Origin: Hyphomicrobium_A sp963759735
Lineage (GTDB): Bacteria; Pseudomonadota; Alphaproteobacteria; Rhizobiales; Hyphomicrobiaceae
Direction: 5' to 3'
Assembly (NCBI GenBank): GCA_963759735.1
Contig: CAVXAF010000004.1
Coordinates: 124,001-188,000 of the forward strand
DNA: 64,000 bases
The first letter of the stretch is position 1, and each line of letters starts with the position of its first letter. The notes beneath the pieces were generated by a model. That model had not been told where the DNA came from. It saw nothing but the letters and a program-made list of their open reading frames with translations, and searched no databases. Below are positions 16,991 to 29,329 of this stretch, in pieces. Made by a program: the position numbers and the translations under genes.

Positions 16991-17678
16991 CGCGGTTGAT
17001 CCCCCGTTCTGGCTTCAGGCCCTTTGGCCTCTAACGCGCGGATTACGACGATTCGACCACCCGCGTCTGTCAGACTGGGCCGCAGCGTGGCCTCGAACGT
17101 CCACCGCTCCCCGGCCGCGTCGAGCTCCGACTGAACATCCCGGCCCTTCAGGAAGAGCCCGGTGGTGTGGGCACTGAAGGCGGGAGCCGTGAGCTCGAAG
17201 AGGCGCGGCAAGGGCGCCAACGCGCGTGCGGTGATCACGTCGACAGCGCCAAGCTTAGATTGAGTCGCGGCTTTTTCGATTCGCTCGGGGCGGATGTCCA
17301 CAGGTGCTCCGGTCTTGCGCGCGACTTCGGCGAGGAATGCCGCCTTGCGCGTATCGCTCTCGATGAGCGTGACTTTAGCCCCCGGCCGATCGGCGAGCAT
17401 AACTGCCAGCACAAGACCGGGGAAACCCGCCCCGGACCCGACGTCGAGAAACTGCTTCGCGTCGGCAGGAGCGTGCGCGAGGAGCTGAGCCGAGTTCGCG
17501 AAGTGCCGCGACCAAACCGTGTCGAGCGTGCTTGGGGCGACGAGGTTGATCGTGCGCTGCCACTGGCGCAGCAAAGCCTCGTAAGTCGAAAGTTTATCAA
17601 TCGTTTCACGTGAAACGTGGAAGGCGCGTGCGAACGCGTCGGAGTCTGCGATTTCCGGCGTGGCGGCGGCTCCGCCCA

Positions 17679-17679
<1 letters not shown>
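16987..17679 (-). CDS. rsmG: 16S rRNA (guanine527-N7)-methyltransferase RsmG
   Basis: RsmG (GidB) methylates G527 of 16S rRNA using SAM. The SAM-binding motif DVGSGAGFPGLVLAVML and the family N-terminal block LLRQWQRTINLVAPSTLD are clear; the total of 230 residues is normal. It overlaps the mnmG stop by a single base (TGATG) and the parA start by 4 nt. The N-terminal FHVSRET is encoded by a perfect parS-like palindrome at 17602-17617, so this coding stretch does double duty. Confidence 0.95.
17602..17617. promoter_or_regulatory. parS-like ParB-binding site, within rsmG
   Basis: CGTTTCACGTGAAACG is a perfect palindrome with the GTTTCACGTGAAAC core of the widely conserved parS consensus. It lies inside the rsmG 5' end, about 1.4 kb upstream of the parB start. 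Confidence 0.85.
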
Positions 17680-19550
<1,871 letters not shown>

Positions 19551-19631
19551 GCTGGAAATCCGGGGTTTCGAGGCGCGAACCTAGCCGTTCGCGGCCGACG
19601 AATCAAAGGGCGCCGAGGAGGGTTAACAACC

Positions 19632-19647
19632 CGTTTCACGTGAAACA
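19632..19647. promoter_or_regulatory. parS-like ParB-binding site downstream of mnmE
   Basis: CGTTTCACGTGAAACA carries the exact GTTTCACGTGAAAC core. After correction of the mnmE frameshift it falls just 3' of the mnmE stop (19652-19654), in the mnmE-mnmG gap. Confidence 0.85.
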
Positions 19648-19651
19648 GCAG

Positions 19652-20987
19652 CTATTTGCCGATGCAGAAGCGGCCGAATATCTCGCCCAGACACATCTTC
19701 GACATCGACCCGGCCGGTGATGCGCCCGAGAGCTTGAGCGGCTACGCGCAGGTCCTCGGCACGCAGTTCATGCGCGTCAAAGGGGCCGTCAACGAACAGT
19801 TTAAGCGCGTCAATGCAGGTTAAGAGGTGCTTTCGGTAGCGTTCACGGGTGATGGCGGGCGAGGACAGGTCGCCGACCTTTGCCTGCGCTGCCTCCGATA
19901 GATGTCTGACGAGTTCCGGCAAGCCGGCACTGCTCTTGGCCGAGACCGCCAGCCTCCCGGATGCCGCCGCGCCGGGGATATCTATTTTGGTCGCCACGGG
20001 CAGAAAGAAGTTGTCCCCGCCGGCAGCAACCTCAGGCGGGGGAAGCGTTGGTGGGATCGAGGCGTCATTGAGCCAGAGGACGAGATCGGCCTCTCGAGTG
20101 TGCGCCAGTGTCCGGCGAATACCTTCCTGCTCGATGGCTCCGCGCGGCTCACGGATGCCGGCGGTATCGGCGACGATGACAGGCACGCCGCCGAGGTCGA
20201 GGCGCACCTCGATGACGTCGCGGGTGGTCCCGGCTTCCTCCGAAACGATGGCCGCCTCGCGACGCGCGAGAGCGTTCAACAGGCTGGATTTGCCGGCATT
20301 CGGCGGGCCGGCAAGCACCACGCGGAAGCCTTCGCGCATGATCTCGCCGCGGTTGCCGTCATCCAGATGCGCTGTCATCGCCCGGAGCAGCCGCTCGGCG
20401 ACGGCGCGGGCGGCCTGCATGGAATCGGCGGCCACATCCCCTTCGTCGCTGAAGTCGATGGCCGCTTCGGTGAGCGCGCTGGCTTCGATCAGCTCTCGCC
20501 GCCAGCCCTCATAGAGCGCGGACAGCGTGCCGCGCATCTGCGCGAGCGCCTGGCGCCGTTGGCCCTCGGTCTCGGCGTCGATCAGGTCAGCTAGGCCCTC
20601 GACCTGGGCAAGGTCGAGCTTGCCGTTGCGGAAGGCGCGGGCGGCGAACTCGCCCGGCTCGGCCAGCCGGCAATCGGCCTGCCGACCGAGGGCGGCGAGG
20701 ACCGCTTTCACGACGGCAGGACTGCCGTGCAGGTGAAGCTCAGCCATGTCTTCACCGGTTTCGGTGCGTGGGGCGGCGAGCCAGAGGACCAGCGCTTCAT
20801 CCAAGACTTCGCCGCTGGCCGGATCGCACAGGCGACGCAGGGCGGCGCGGCGATCGGATGGCCGAGGCGGTGCCAGCGCATCGACAACGGCGCCCGCACT
20901 AGGTCCGCTGATGCGGACCACGGCGATGCCGGCGCGGCCGGGGGCGCTCGATAGCGCGAAGATGGTCTGCGGATCAGCCATGGGCAT
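19652..20987 (-). CDS. mnmE: tRNA modification GTPase MnmE (frameshift at C-terminus)
   Basis: MnmE is the GTPase partner of MnmG in U34 modification. Present are the N-terminal tetrahydrofolate-binding domain (TIFALSSAPGRAGIAVVRISG), the GTPase P-loop AGPPNAGKSSLLNAL, switch region EEAGTTRDVIEV and G3 DTAGIRE. The open frame as written misses the essential C-terminal F-C-I-G-K ending and would run on to 19623. In another frame the bases at 19652-19685 encode GEIFGRFCIGK followed by TAG. One extra base at 19686-19693 accounts for this; the corrected protein has 444 residues. The cysteine in C-I-G-K is required for function in the family, so this is probably a sequence error. Confidence 0.92.
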
Positions 20988-21169
20988 CGAGTAGAGCGCA
21001 GCCGCGGTTCACGCAATGGAAGCCGAGCCGCCCGGCCACTTAACCCTTGGCTTGATCACACATCCGGGCGGCCGTCGGACACTTGGAATTGACGATCACT
21101 GCGGTAGCCAGCCTGATCGCGAAGCACCATGTTACGGCCCATGCACTCCCTCGCAGCCAAAGGATCGTC

Positions 21170-23201
<2,032 letters not shown>

Positions 23202-23317
23202 CCAACTCGATACGCGTGGGGTGTATTCCTCGAACGGGTTTGGTGGTCGGCGCGTTGTCGCAAGGCTGGATCAAATAACGAGATCGAGATGCTCCCCGAC
23301 CCCTCGATTCGGAGACC

Positions 23318-24301
23318 ATGATGCACGCACTCCGCACGATCGTGCGCTACGGCTACGCCCCCTTGATGATGCTCGGCCTGACCGGTGCCGCCTACTTGGT
23401 GGTGGCCGAGTTGGCCGTCGGGCGCGGGAACCCGTGGGCCTATCTGTGGCTGGCCCCATTGCTGGCACTTGCCTATGCCGTCGCCTTCGGGGCCGAGAAG
23501 ATCGCGCCGTTCTTCGATGAATGGAACAATCACGACGACCACGGCGATACGCCGACCAACGTCCTGCACATCCTCGTCTACGAGATGCAGAGCATCAACG
23601 GCGTGCTGCTGATCCCGCTCATCGTGTGGCTGTTCCCGTTCGACGTGGGCATCTGGCCGACGCAGTGGCCGCTGTGGGTGCAGCTGCTGATGGCGTTCGT
23701 CATCTCCGACTTCGTGTTCATGATGATGCACTACCTGTCGCACCGCTTTGCACCGCTGTGGCGGTTGCATGCCGTGCACCACGGCGTCGGGCGCCTGTAC
23801 GGTCTGAACGGCGTGATGCGCCATCCGCTGCATCAGGTGCTGGACATGATCGTCGGCAGCGCACCGCTGGTCATCATGGGCATGCCAATTCCGGTAGCGG
23901 TGCTGCTCGGCTTCGTCATCTCCATCACGCTGATCGTGCAGCACTCGAATGTCGATGCGCGCCTCGGTCCGCTGCAGAGCCACCTGTCGATCGGGCGCAT
24001 CCACCACCTGCATCACGTCAACTGGGGTACAGAGGGCGACTGCAACTTCGGCCTGCTGTTCACCTTCTGGGACAAGCTGCTCGGGACCTTCCACGAGAAG
24101 CCGCCGCGCGAGATCACCGCCAAGGACCTGGGGGTCGACGAGATCCCGAATTTCCCCAAGAGCTACGTCGAGCAGTTCCTGCTGCCGCTGCACTACAAGC
24201 CGGGGCAGGGCGAGCCTGAGCGCTACAAGAAGGCGGTCGCTCCGCAGCCGGCACCGACGCCGGCGCAGGAAGCACGCCGCATCGTCGACGCCGCAGAGTA
24301 G
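23318..24301 (+). CDS. Sterol desaturase / fatty acid hydroxylase family membrane protein
   Basis: A 327-residue membrane-bound di-iron oxygenase family protein. About five hydrophobic segments precede and surround the histidine clusters HYLSH (138-142), HAVHH (151-155), a mid-chain HPLHQ and HHLHH (229-233), the eight-histidine pattern of this superfamily. Known members hydroxylate or desaturate fatty acids, sterols or carotenoids; the substrate here cannot be assigned. The C-terminal ~50 residues are Pro/Ala-rich and soluble. It stands 116 nt after the DUF255 gene. Confidence 0.85.
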   Translation: MMHALRTIVRYGYAPLMMLGLTGAAYLVVAELAVGRGNPWAYLWLAPLLALAYAVAFGAEKIAPFFDEWNNHDDHGDTPTNVLHILVYEMQSINGVLLIPLIVWLFPFDVGIWPTQWPLWVQLLMAFVISDFVFMMMHYLSHRFAPLWRLHAVHHGVGRLYGLNGVMRHPLHQVLDMIVGSAPLVIMGMPIPVAVLLGFVISITLIVQHSNVDARLGPLQSHLSIGRIHHLHHVNWGTEGDCNFGLLFTFWDKLLGTFHEKPPREITAKDLGVDEIPNFPKSYVEQFLLPLHYKPGQGEPERYKKAVAPQPAPTPAQEARRIVDAAE

Positions 24302-24325
24302 CGGCGGGCGGGGCTAGGCGAGCCG

Positions 24326-24895
24326 TCAGGGCGTGCCGCGGTGTTCCTTGAGGCCAAGCAAGCCATCGCACGCGGCAAGCACGCTGATGGCCAAAAGGAA
24401 CACGCCGGACGCGATCAGGAGTAGATCGCCGTCGGCGAAGCCAGCGCCGATGGCGGCGACCGAGAGCAATCCCAAGATCAGTCCAGCGATGACGCTGAAC
24501 CAATGGGTCCAGGTGGGACGCGAGCGGCGAGCGCCGTGCAACCATTGGCGGGCGGTTGGCCGCGGGCCGTCGACCGGCTGCAGGCCGGCGGCGAGGCGCC
24601 GCTGAAAGTAGATCAAGACGGAGAGCATCAGTACGCCGATGCCGGCGACGGCCGCCCAGGTGAGCGCAGTGATGCCAGTTCCTGCTTCACCGAGGAGCGA
24701 GACGAAAACAATCAGAAGGACGAACGGGCTGAGCATCAGCAGGCGCAAGCGCCGACGTACGGATGGCTCGCGATCGGCTGGCAAGACGTAGCCGCCGCCC
24801 ATCATGCCGTACGGGTAAATTACGAACTCACCGCGCTCGTTCTTGTGGATGAGTTGATCGACGTAGATGCCGTCGAAGACGGTTTTCAGACCCAT
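24326..24895 (-). CDS. Four-helix membrane protein of unknown function
   Basis: About 189 residues. The N-terminus (MGLKTVFDGIYVDQLIHKNERGEFVIYPYGMMGGGYVLP) is soluble and resembles a short beta-rich lead; four hydrophobic segments follow (LLMLSPFVLLIVFVSLL, TWAAVAGIGVLMLSVLIYF, WFSVIAGLILGLLSVAAIGAG, LLLIASGVFLLAISVLAAC). Start at 24895 was chosen for its GGAGG ribosome site; the frame remains open to 24997 without support. No recognised domain. It lies downstream of the rho terminator and is convergent with the hydroxylase gene. Confidence 0.65.
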   Translation of the reverse strand: MGLKTVFDGIYVDQLIHKNERGEFVIYPYGMMGGGYVLPADREPSVRRRLRLLMLSPFVLLIVFVSLLGEAGTGITALTWAAVAGIGVLMLSVLIYFQRRLAAGLQPVDGPRPTARQWLHGARRSRPTWTHWFSVIAGLILGLLSVAAIGAGFADGDLLLIASGVFLLAISVLAACDGLLGLKEHRGTP

Positions 24896-24992
24896 GGCGC
24901 ACTCCTCCGATGCTGACCGCCACGCGCGGCATGCGGGCATCCAGTTAGCGCTCGGTGCCACGTCGGCGTGTTCCGTATGGAACATGGCGGCC

Positions 24993-25023
24993 AACAAAAA
25001 GGGCCGCGGTGAAGCGGCCCTTT
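24993..25023 (-). terminator. Intrinsic terminator of the rho transcript
   Basis: On the minus strand a 10-bp stem (25014-25023 pairing with 24998-25007, arm AAAGGGCCGC) with a 6-nt loop is followed by a T-rich run ending at 24993. It lies 25 nt after the rho stop codon. Confidence 0.8.
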
Positions 25024-25047
25024 CGCATTCAATGGATGGTGAGCAGA

Positions 25048-26310
25048 TCAGGTGTTCATCGAGGAGAAGAACTCGCCGTTGGTCTTGGTCGAGCGCAGCT
25101 TGTCGATGAGGAACTCGATGCCGTCCATGGTGCCCATCGGGTTGAGGATACGGCGCAGCACGTAGACCTTCTTGAGCTGGTCCTTGGGAACCAGCAGGTC
25201 TTCCTTGCGGGTGCCCGAGCGCGACACGTCGATGGCCGGGAACACGCGCTTGTCGGAGACCTTGCGGTCGAGAATGATTTCCGAGTTACCAGTGCCCTTG
25301 AACTCTTCGAAGATGACCTCGTCCATGCGCGAGCCGGTATCGACGAGCGCCGTGGCGATGATGGTCAGGGAGCCGCCTTCCTCGATGTTGCGGGCGGCAC
25401 CGAAGAAGCGCTTGGGGCGCTGCAGGGCGTTGGAATCGACGCCGCCGGTCAGCACCTTGCCGGAGGACGGCACGACGGTGTTGTAGGCGCGGCCGAGGCG
25501 GGTGATCGAATCCAGCAGGATGACGACATCGCGCTTGTGCTCGACGAGACGCTTGGCCTTCTCGATGACCATCTCGGAGACCTGCACGTGTCGCGAAGGC
25601 GGCTCATCGAAGGTGGAGGAGATGACCTCACCCTTCACCGAGCGCTGCATGTCGGTGACTTCCTCGGGCCGCTCGTCGATGAGCAGCACGATGAGATAGC
25701 ACTCGGGATGATTGACGGCGATCGAGTGGGCGATGTTCTGCAGCAGCACCGTTTTGCCGGTGCGCGGCGGGGCGACGATCAGGCCGCGCTGTCCCTTGCC
25801 GATCGGGGCGACGATGTCGATGACGCGCGGGGAGAAATCCTTGACGGTCGGATCCTCGGTCTCGAGCTTCAACCACTGCGTCGGATAGAGAGGTGTGAGG
25901 TTGTCGAAGTTGATCTTGTGCTTCGTCGCTTCGGGATCTTCGAAGTTGATCTTGCTGACCTTGAGCAGCGCGAAGTAGCGCTCGCCGTCCTTGGGGCCGC
26001 GGATCTGGCCTTCGACGGTGTCGCCGGAGCGCAGCGCGAAGCGGCGGATCTGCGAGGGCGAGACGTAGATGTCGTCGGGGCCGGGCAGGTAGTTGGCGTC
26101 GGGCGAGCGCAGGAAGCCGAAGCCGTCCTGCAGCACTTCGACGACGCCGGTGCCGGTGATTTCAATTTCTTTGGCGGCGAGTTGTTTCAGCGTGGCGAAC
26201 ATCAGCTCCTGCTTGCGCATGGTGCTGGCGTTCTCGACGCCGTTCTCCTCCGCGAAGCTCAGCATCTCCGTCGGAGACTTGAGCTTGAGGTCTTCCAGCT
26301 TCATTTCCAT
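25048..26310 (-). CDS. rho: Transcription termination factor Rho
   Basis: Rho is the hexameric RNA helicase that terminates transcription at C-rich unstructured RNA. Residues 1-120 hold the Rho N-terminal and cold-shock RNA-binding domains (GFGFLRSPDANYLPGPDDIYVS); the ATPase has P-loop APPRTGKTVLLQ, Walker B CYLIVLLIDERPEEVTDM and the R-loop/Q-loop region downstream. 420 residues is standard. A 230-nt leader separates it from hemJ upstream. Rho is autoregulated by attenuation in other bacteria, but no specific mechanism is visible here beyond an inverted repeat near a -10-like element. Confidence 0.97.
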   Translation of the reverse strand: MEMKLEDLKLKSPTEMLSFAEENGVENASTMRKQELMFATLKQLAAKEIEITGTGVVEVLQDGFGFLRSPDANYLPGPDDIYVSPSQIRRFALRSGDTVEGQIRGPKDGERYFALLKVSKINFEDPEATKHKINFDNLTPLYPTQWLKLETEDPTVKDFSPRVIDIVAPIGKGQRGLIVAPPRTGKTVLLQNIAHSIAVNHPECYLIVLLIDERPEEVTDMQRSVKGEVISSTFDEPPSRHVQVSEMVIEKAKRLVEHKRDVVILLDSITRLGRAYNTVVPSSGKVLTGGVDSNALQRPKRFFGAARNIEEGGSLTIIATALVDTGSRMDEVIFEEFKGTGNSEIILDRKVSDKRVFPAIDVSRSGTRKEDLLVPKDQLKKVYVLRRILNPMGTMDGIEFLIDKLRSTKTNGEFFSSMNT

Positions 26311-26479
26311 AGGTAACGCTCCGGGGGGCCACGGCGGTTGAGGCGGGAAGGTGGTGCCGGGCCGGAAGGGTGGGGGAGTTTGAAAAGATCGTGGCCAACG
26401 CCACGGACGGTCGGCCTTACCCCTTGAGGTGGGGCATCGGCGACCAACTCATAGGCCTGAGCGGCCCCGAGTTCGATGC

Positions 26480-26494
26480 GTGATTTCAAATCAC
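26480..26494. promoter_or_regulatory. Perfect inverted repeat beside a -10-like box upstream of rho
   Basis: GTGATTTCAAATCAC is a 7+1+7 perfect inverted repeat. On the minus strand it directly follows a TATAGG box (complement of 26495-26500), so it would cover the start site of a rho promoter. It vaguely resembles FNR/FixK-like operators (TTGAT-N4-ATCAA) but with different spacing. No good -35 was found. Confidence 0.4.
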
Positions 26495-26543
26495 CTATAG
26501 CAGAAGGAAAAGGAAGAGAAAAGTGGCTCGCGCAAGATTCTCG

Positions 26544-26963
26544 TCAGAACGGCTTGAGCACGACGAGCAGAACGATGGCGATGAGAAACGCGGTGGGGAC
26601 CTCGTTGGCGATCCGGTAGAACTTGCCCGAGTGCGTATTGCGGTCGGCGGCAAAGTCTTTCGTCCAGCGGCTGAGCGCGCCCTGGTAGCCCGACAATAGA
26701 AAAACCAGGGCGAATTTCAGCTGCAACCAAGTGTCCGCGTAGGCGCCGGTCCACCAGGCGAGGATCAGTCCGGAGATCCAAACGGCCGCCATGGCCGGGG
26801 TCATGATGGCGATGAGCAGCCGGCGCTCCATGACCTTGAAGGTCTCCGACAGCTGCGAGCCGGGCTTGGCGTCGGCGTGATAGACGAACAGGCGCGGCAG
26901 GTAGAAGAGCCCGGCGAACCAGGCGACGACGGCGATGATGTGGAAGGCCTTGAGCCAAAGCAT
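26544..26963 (-). CDS. hemJ: Protoporphyrinogen oxidase HemJ
   Basis: HemJ is a heme-binding membrane protein that oxidises protoporphyrinogen IX to protoporphyrin IX. The 139-residue, four-helix protein starts MLWLKAFHIIAVVAWFAGLFYLPRLFVYH, with the conserved His8 and the PRLFVYH segment; the C-terminal RIANEVPTAFLIAIV block is also typical. It starts 2 nt after the hemE stop, so hemE and hemJ form a heme operon. It was formerly called a UPF0093 or CopD-like protein. Confidence 0.92.
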   Translation of the reverse strand: MLWLKAFHIIAVVAWFAGLFYLPRLFVYHADAKPGSQLSETFKVMERRLLIAIMTPAMAAVWISGLILAWWTGAYADTWLQLKFALVFLLSGYQGALSRWTKDFAADRNTHSGKFYRIANEVPTAFLIAIVLLVVLKPF

Positions 26964-26965
26964 GG

Positions 26966-28036
26966 TCAGGCCCCTTCGCTGCGGACGAGTTCGACGAGAC
27001 GGGCAACGTGTTCGGGTGGGGTGTACGGGACGATGCCGTGCCCGAGATTGAAGATGAACGGCGCGCCACGCATCGCGGCTAGGATTTCAAGCAACCGCGC
27101 ATCGAGGGCCGGACCGCCTGCTGCCAGCAGCAGCGGATCGAGGTTGCCCTGCACGGTGACGCCGGTTGCATCGGCGAGCGCCCGCATCTGTCGCAATGGC
27201 ATCGCCGTATCGCATCCCAGTCCCTCGACCTGTGTCGCCGCGACGAAGCCCTCGGCATTGGCCCCCGCCCCACGCGGAAAGCCGATGATCGGTGTGCCGG
27301 GGTGGCGACGCTTCAGCTCTGCGACGATTCTCCGGTTGGGCGCCACCACCCAATTGTCGAATTCGTCTTCGGGGAGGTTTCCTGCCCAGCTATCGAAAAT
27401 TTGCAGCACGTCGGCACCGGCGCGCACCTGGCCGTCGAGGTATTCGATCGAGGCCTGCGTGACGATGTCGATGAGGCGGGCGAACGTCGCGCGGTCACGA
27501 TAGGCGAGGGAGCGCGCCGCCGCCTGATCGGACGAGCCCTGGCCGCCGACCATGTAGGTCGCAACCGTCCACGGGGCCCCACAAAAACCGATGAGCGCGG
27601 TTTCCGGCGGCAGGTCCTGGCGCAGACGCTGCACGGTCTCGCAAACGATCGAGAACTTCTCGCCCGTGCCCGCCAGGTTCAGCCCTGCGAGTTCAGCAGC
27701 GGTGCCGATCGCATCGAGGTGCGGACCCTCGCCTTCAACGAAGCGGACGCGCTGGCCGAGCGCGTCGGGCACGACGAGGATGTCGGAAAATAGGATCGCC
27801 GCATCAAAGCCGTAGCGGCGGATCGGCTGCAGCGTCACCTCGGCGGCGAGATGCGGGTTGTAGCACAGTTCGAGGAAGCCGCCGACGGAGGCGCGAACCT
27901 GCCGGTACTCGGGCAAGTAGCGGCCCGCTTGCCGCATGAGCCACATGGGGGGCGGGGAGGCGGCTTCACCCTGCAGCACCCTGACGAGCTTCTGCTTGGA
28001 GGTGCTGGGCGAGGTCGGTCGAGTGGGGGCACGCAT
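26966..28036 (-). CDS. hemE: Uroporphyrinogen decarboxylase
   Basis: HemE decarboxylates uroporphyrinogen III to coproporphyrinogen III. The N-terminal signature PPMWLMRQAGRYLPEYR, the YGFDAAILFSDILVVPDALG block with the catalytic Asp, and GFCGAPWTVATYM are intact; 356 residues is slightly long owing to a Ser/Thr/Pro-rich lead before LVRVLQG. In Caulobacter and Rickettsia hemE borders the chromosomal origin, and here too it faces a gene-free AT-rich stretch next to the DUF299 gene. Confidence 0.96.
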   Translation of the reverse strand: MRAPTRPTSPSTSKQKLVRVLQGEAASPPPMWLMRQAGRYLPEYRQVRASVGGFLELCYNPHLAAEVTLQPIRRYGFDAAILFSDILVVPDALGQRVRFVEGEGPHLDAIGTAAELAGLNLAGTGEKFSIVCETVQRLRQDLPPETALIGFCGAPWTVATYMVGGQGSSDQAAARSLAYRDRATFARLIDIVTQASIEYLDGQVRAGADVLQIFDSWAGNLPEDEFDNWVVAPNRRIVAELKRRHPGTPIIGFPRGAGANAEGFVAATQVEGLGCDTAMPLRQMRALADATGVTVQGNLDPLLLAAGGPALDARLLEILAAMRGAPFIFNLGHGIVPYTPPEHVARLVELVRSEGA

Positions 28037-28471
28037 GTGCTCTTAAACCAATCTAAGATTCTTAGACTTTTATTGCTCTTACTATTAGGGCCGTGGGTTA
28101 TGGGGATTAGCCGTTGTCCTACCCTAATCCAACGGTCGCGCACAGGGGCACTAACGCCGGGACCCGATCTGGTGGGCCGAGGTCCGGCGAACCACTAGGG
28201 CGGGCGAAGCCGTCGCCGTTCAAGGGGCTAGCTTCGATCGTGGCGTTGCAACCCTGAGGCTTCGACTGTTGAGAGCCTATGGATTAGCATCGTGGAATGC
28301 ACCGATCCTCATGCGACGGCGAACTCCGGCTTCGGCAATGAAAACTCGGCTCATGGTGTGCAGTTTCGTGGACAGCGGACGGGGCTCGGGTAGAACGGCG
28401 CCAGGTTGCAGGGGCCGGCTTAATAACTTGGGTGGTTCTCAACAGTCTCTCCCGTGGGAATCACGAAACGC
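28037..28471. other. oriC: Predicted chromosomal replication origin (oriC) region
   Basis: This 435-nt gene-free stretch lies between hemE and the DUF299 gene, the location of Cori in Caulobacter crescentus. The 50 bp at 28041-28090 are about 70 percent A+T, against a strongly GC-rich background, and could be an unwinding element. It contains a 15-nt perfect palindrome (28052-28066) centred on a GATTC (CcrM-type GANTC) site. GGATTAG occurs at 28104-28110 and 28281-28287 and inverted at 28124-28130. DnaA-box matches are weak: GTGGA cores at 28292 and 28368 only. Genes on both sides point outward. Position is the main evidence. Confidence 0.65.
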
Positions 28472-29329
28472 ATGACAAGCGGCTTACCGAGTTTCTTCCA
28501 CCTGCATCTCGTTTCGGACTCGACCGGCGAGACTTTGACGACGATTGCCAAGGCGGCATCGGTGCAATACGCGCTCGTCCGCCCCATCGAGCATGTGCAC
28601 CCGCTGGTGAGAACTGCGCGGCAACTGAAACGCGTGCTGCAGGAGATCGGGCAGACGCCCGGCATCGTGCTCTACACGATCACCAATCGCGAGCTGTCAG
28701 ACGAGCTCGAGCGGCGCTGCGCGGAACTGAAGATTCCCTGCCTTGCGGTGCTGCAACCGATCATGCAGGTGCTGGAGGGTTATCTCGGTGCGCCGCGCAC
28801 TCCGACCGTCGCCGGCCAGCACGTGCTCGATGCCGACTACTTCCGCCGCATCGACGCGTTGAACTTCACCATGGCGCACGACGACGGGCACTTGCCCGAA
28901 GACCTCAACGACGCCGACATCATCGTGCTGGGCATCTCGCGCACATCGAAGACGCCGACCAGCATCTATCTCGCCCAGCGCGGATACAAGACGGCCAACC
29001 TGCCGCTGGTGCCGACGATCCCATTACCGGAAAGATTGACCAAGCCGCATAAGGCTTTCGTCGTATGCCTCGTCGCCAGCCCCGATCGCCTCGCCGAGGT
29101 GCGCCGCCACCGTGCCATGATGCTCGCCGACCGCAATCTCGGCGACTATGTCGACCGCGACCGCATCACGGCCGAGCTTGCATACTCACGCAAGATTTGC
29201 GCTCAGAACCGCTGGCCGGTGATCGACGTCACGCGCCGGTCGGTGGAAGAATCAGCGGCGCAGATCCTCAAGCTGCTGCACGACCGTCAAGCAGGATTGG
29301 AAGGGGTGCAGGATGCCAGCGACGGTTAA
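28472..29329 (+). CDS. Pyruvate, phosphate dikinase regulatory protein-like kinase (DUF299)
   Basis: DUF299 proteins are ADP-dependent kinases/phosphorylases that switch PPDK or PEP synthase by threonine phosphorylation. The N-terminus FFHLHLVSDSTGETL and the phosphate-binding loop GISRTSKTPTSIYLAQRG, followed by KTANLPLVP, are diagnostic. ATG 28472 gives 285 residues; an in-frame GTG at 28454 is an alternative. It is the first gene right of the predicted origin, as in Caulobacter, and overlaps maf by 17 nt. No PPDK gene is in the window to decide between target enzymes. Confidence 0.93.
   Translation: MTSGLPSFFHLHLVSDSTGETLTTIAKAASVQYALVRPIEHVHPLVRTARQLKRVLQEIGQTPGIVLYTITNRELSDELERRCAELKIPCLAVLQPIMQVLEGYLGAPRTPTVAGQHVLDADYFRRIDALNFTMAHDDGHLPEDLNDADIIVLGISRTSKTPTSIYLAQRGYKTANLPLVPTIPLPERLTKPHKAFVVCLVASPDRLAEVRRHRAMMLADRNLGDYVDRDRITAELAYSRKICAQNRWPVIDVTRRSVEESAAQILKLLHDRQAGLEGVQDASDG

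Noticed and set aside
24955..26316. 453-residue plus-strand frame opposite rho
   Set aside because: Shadow frame of a high-GC gene: Asp/Val/Gly/Arg-biased composition, no motif, and rho is unmistakable on the other strand.
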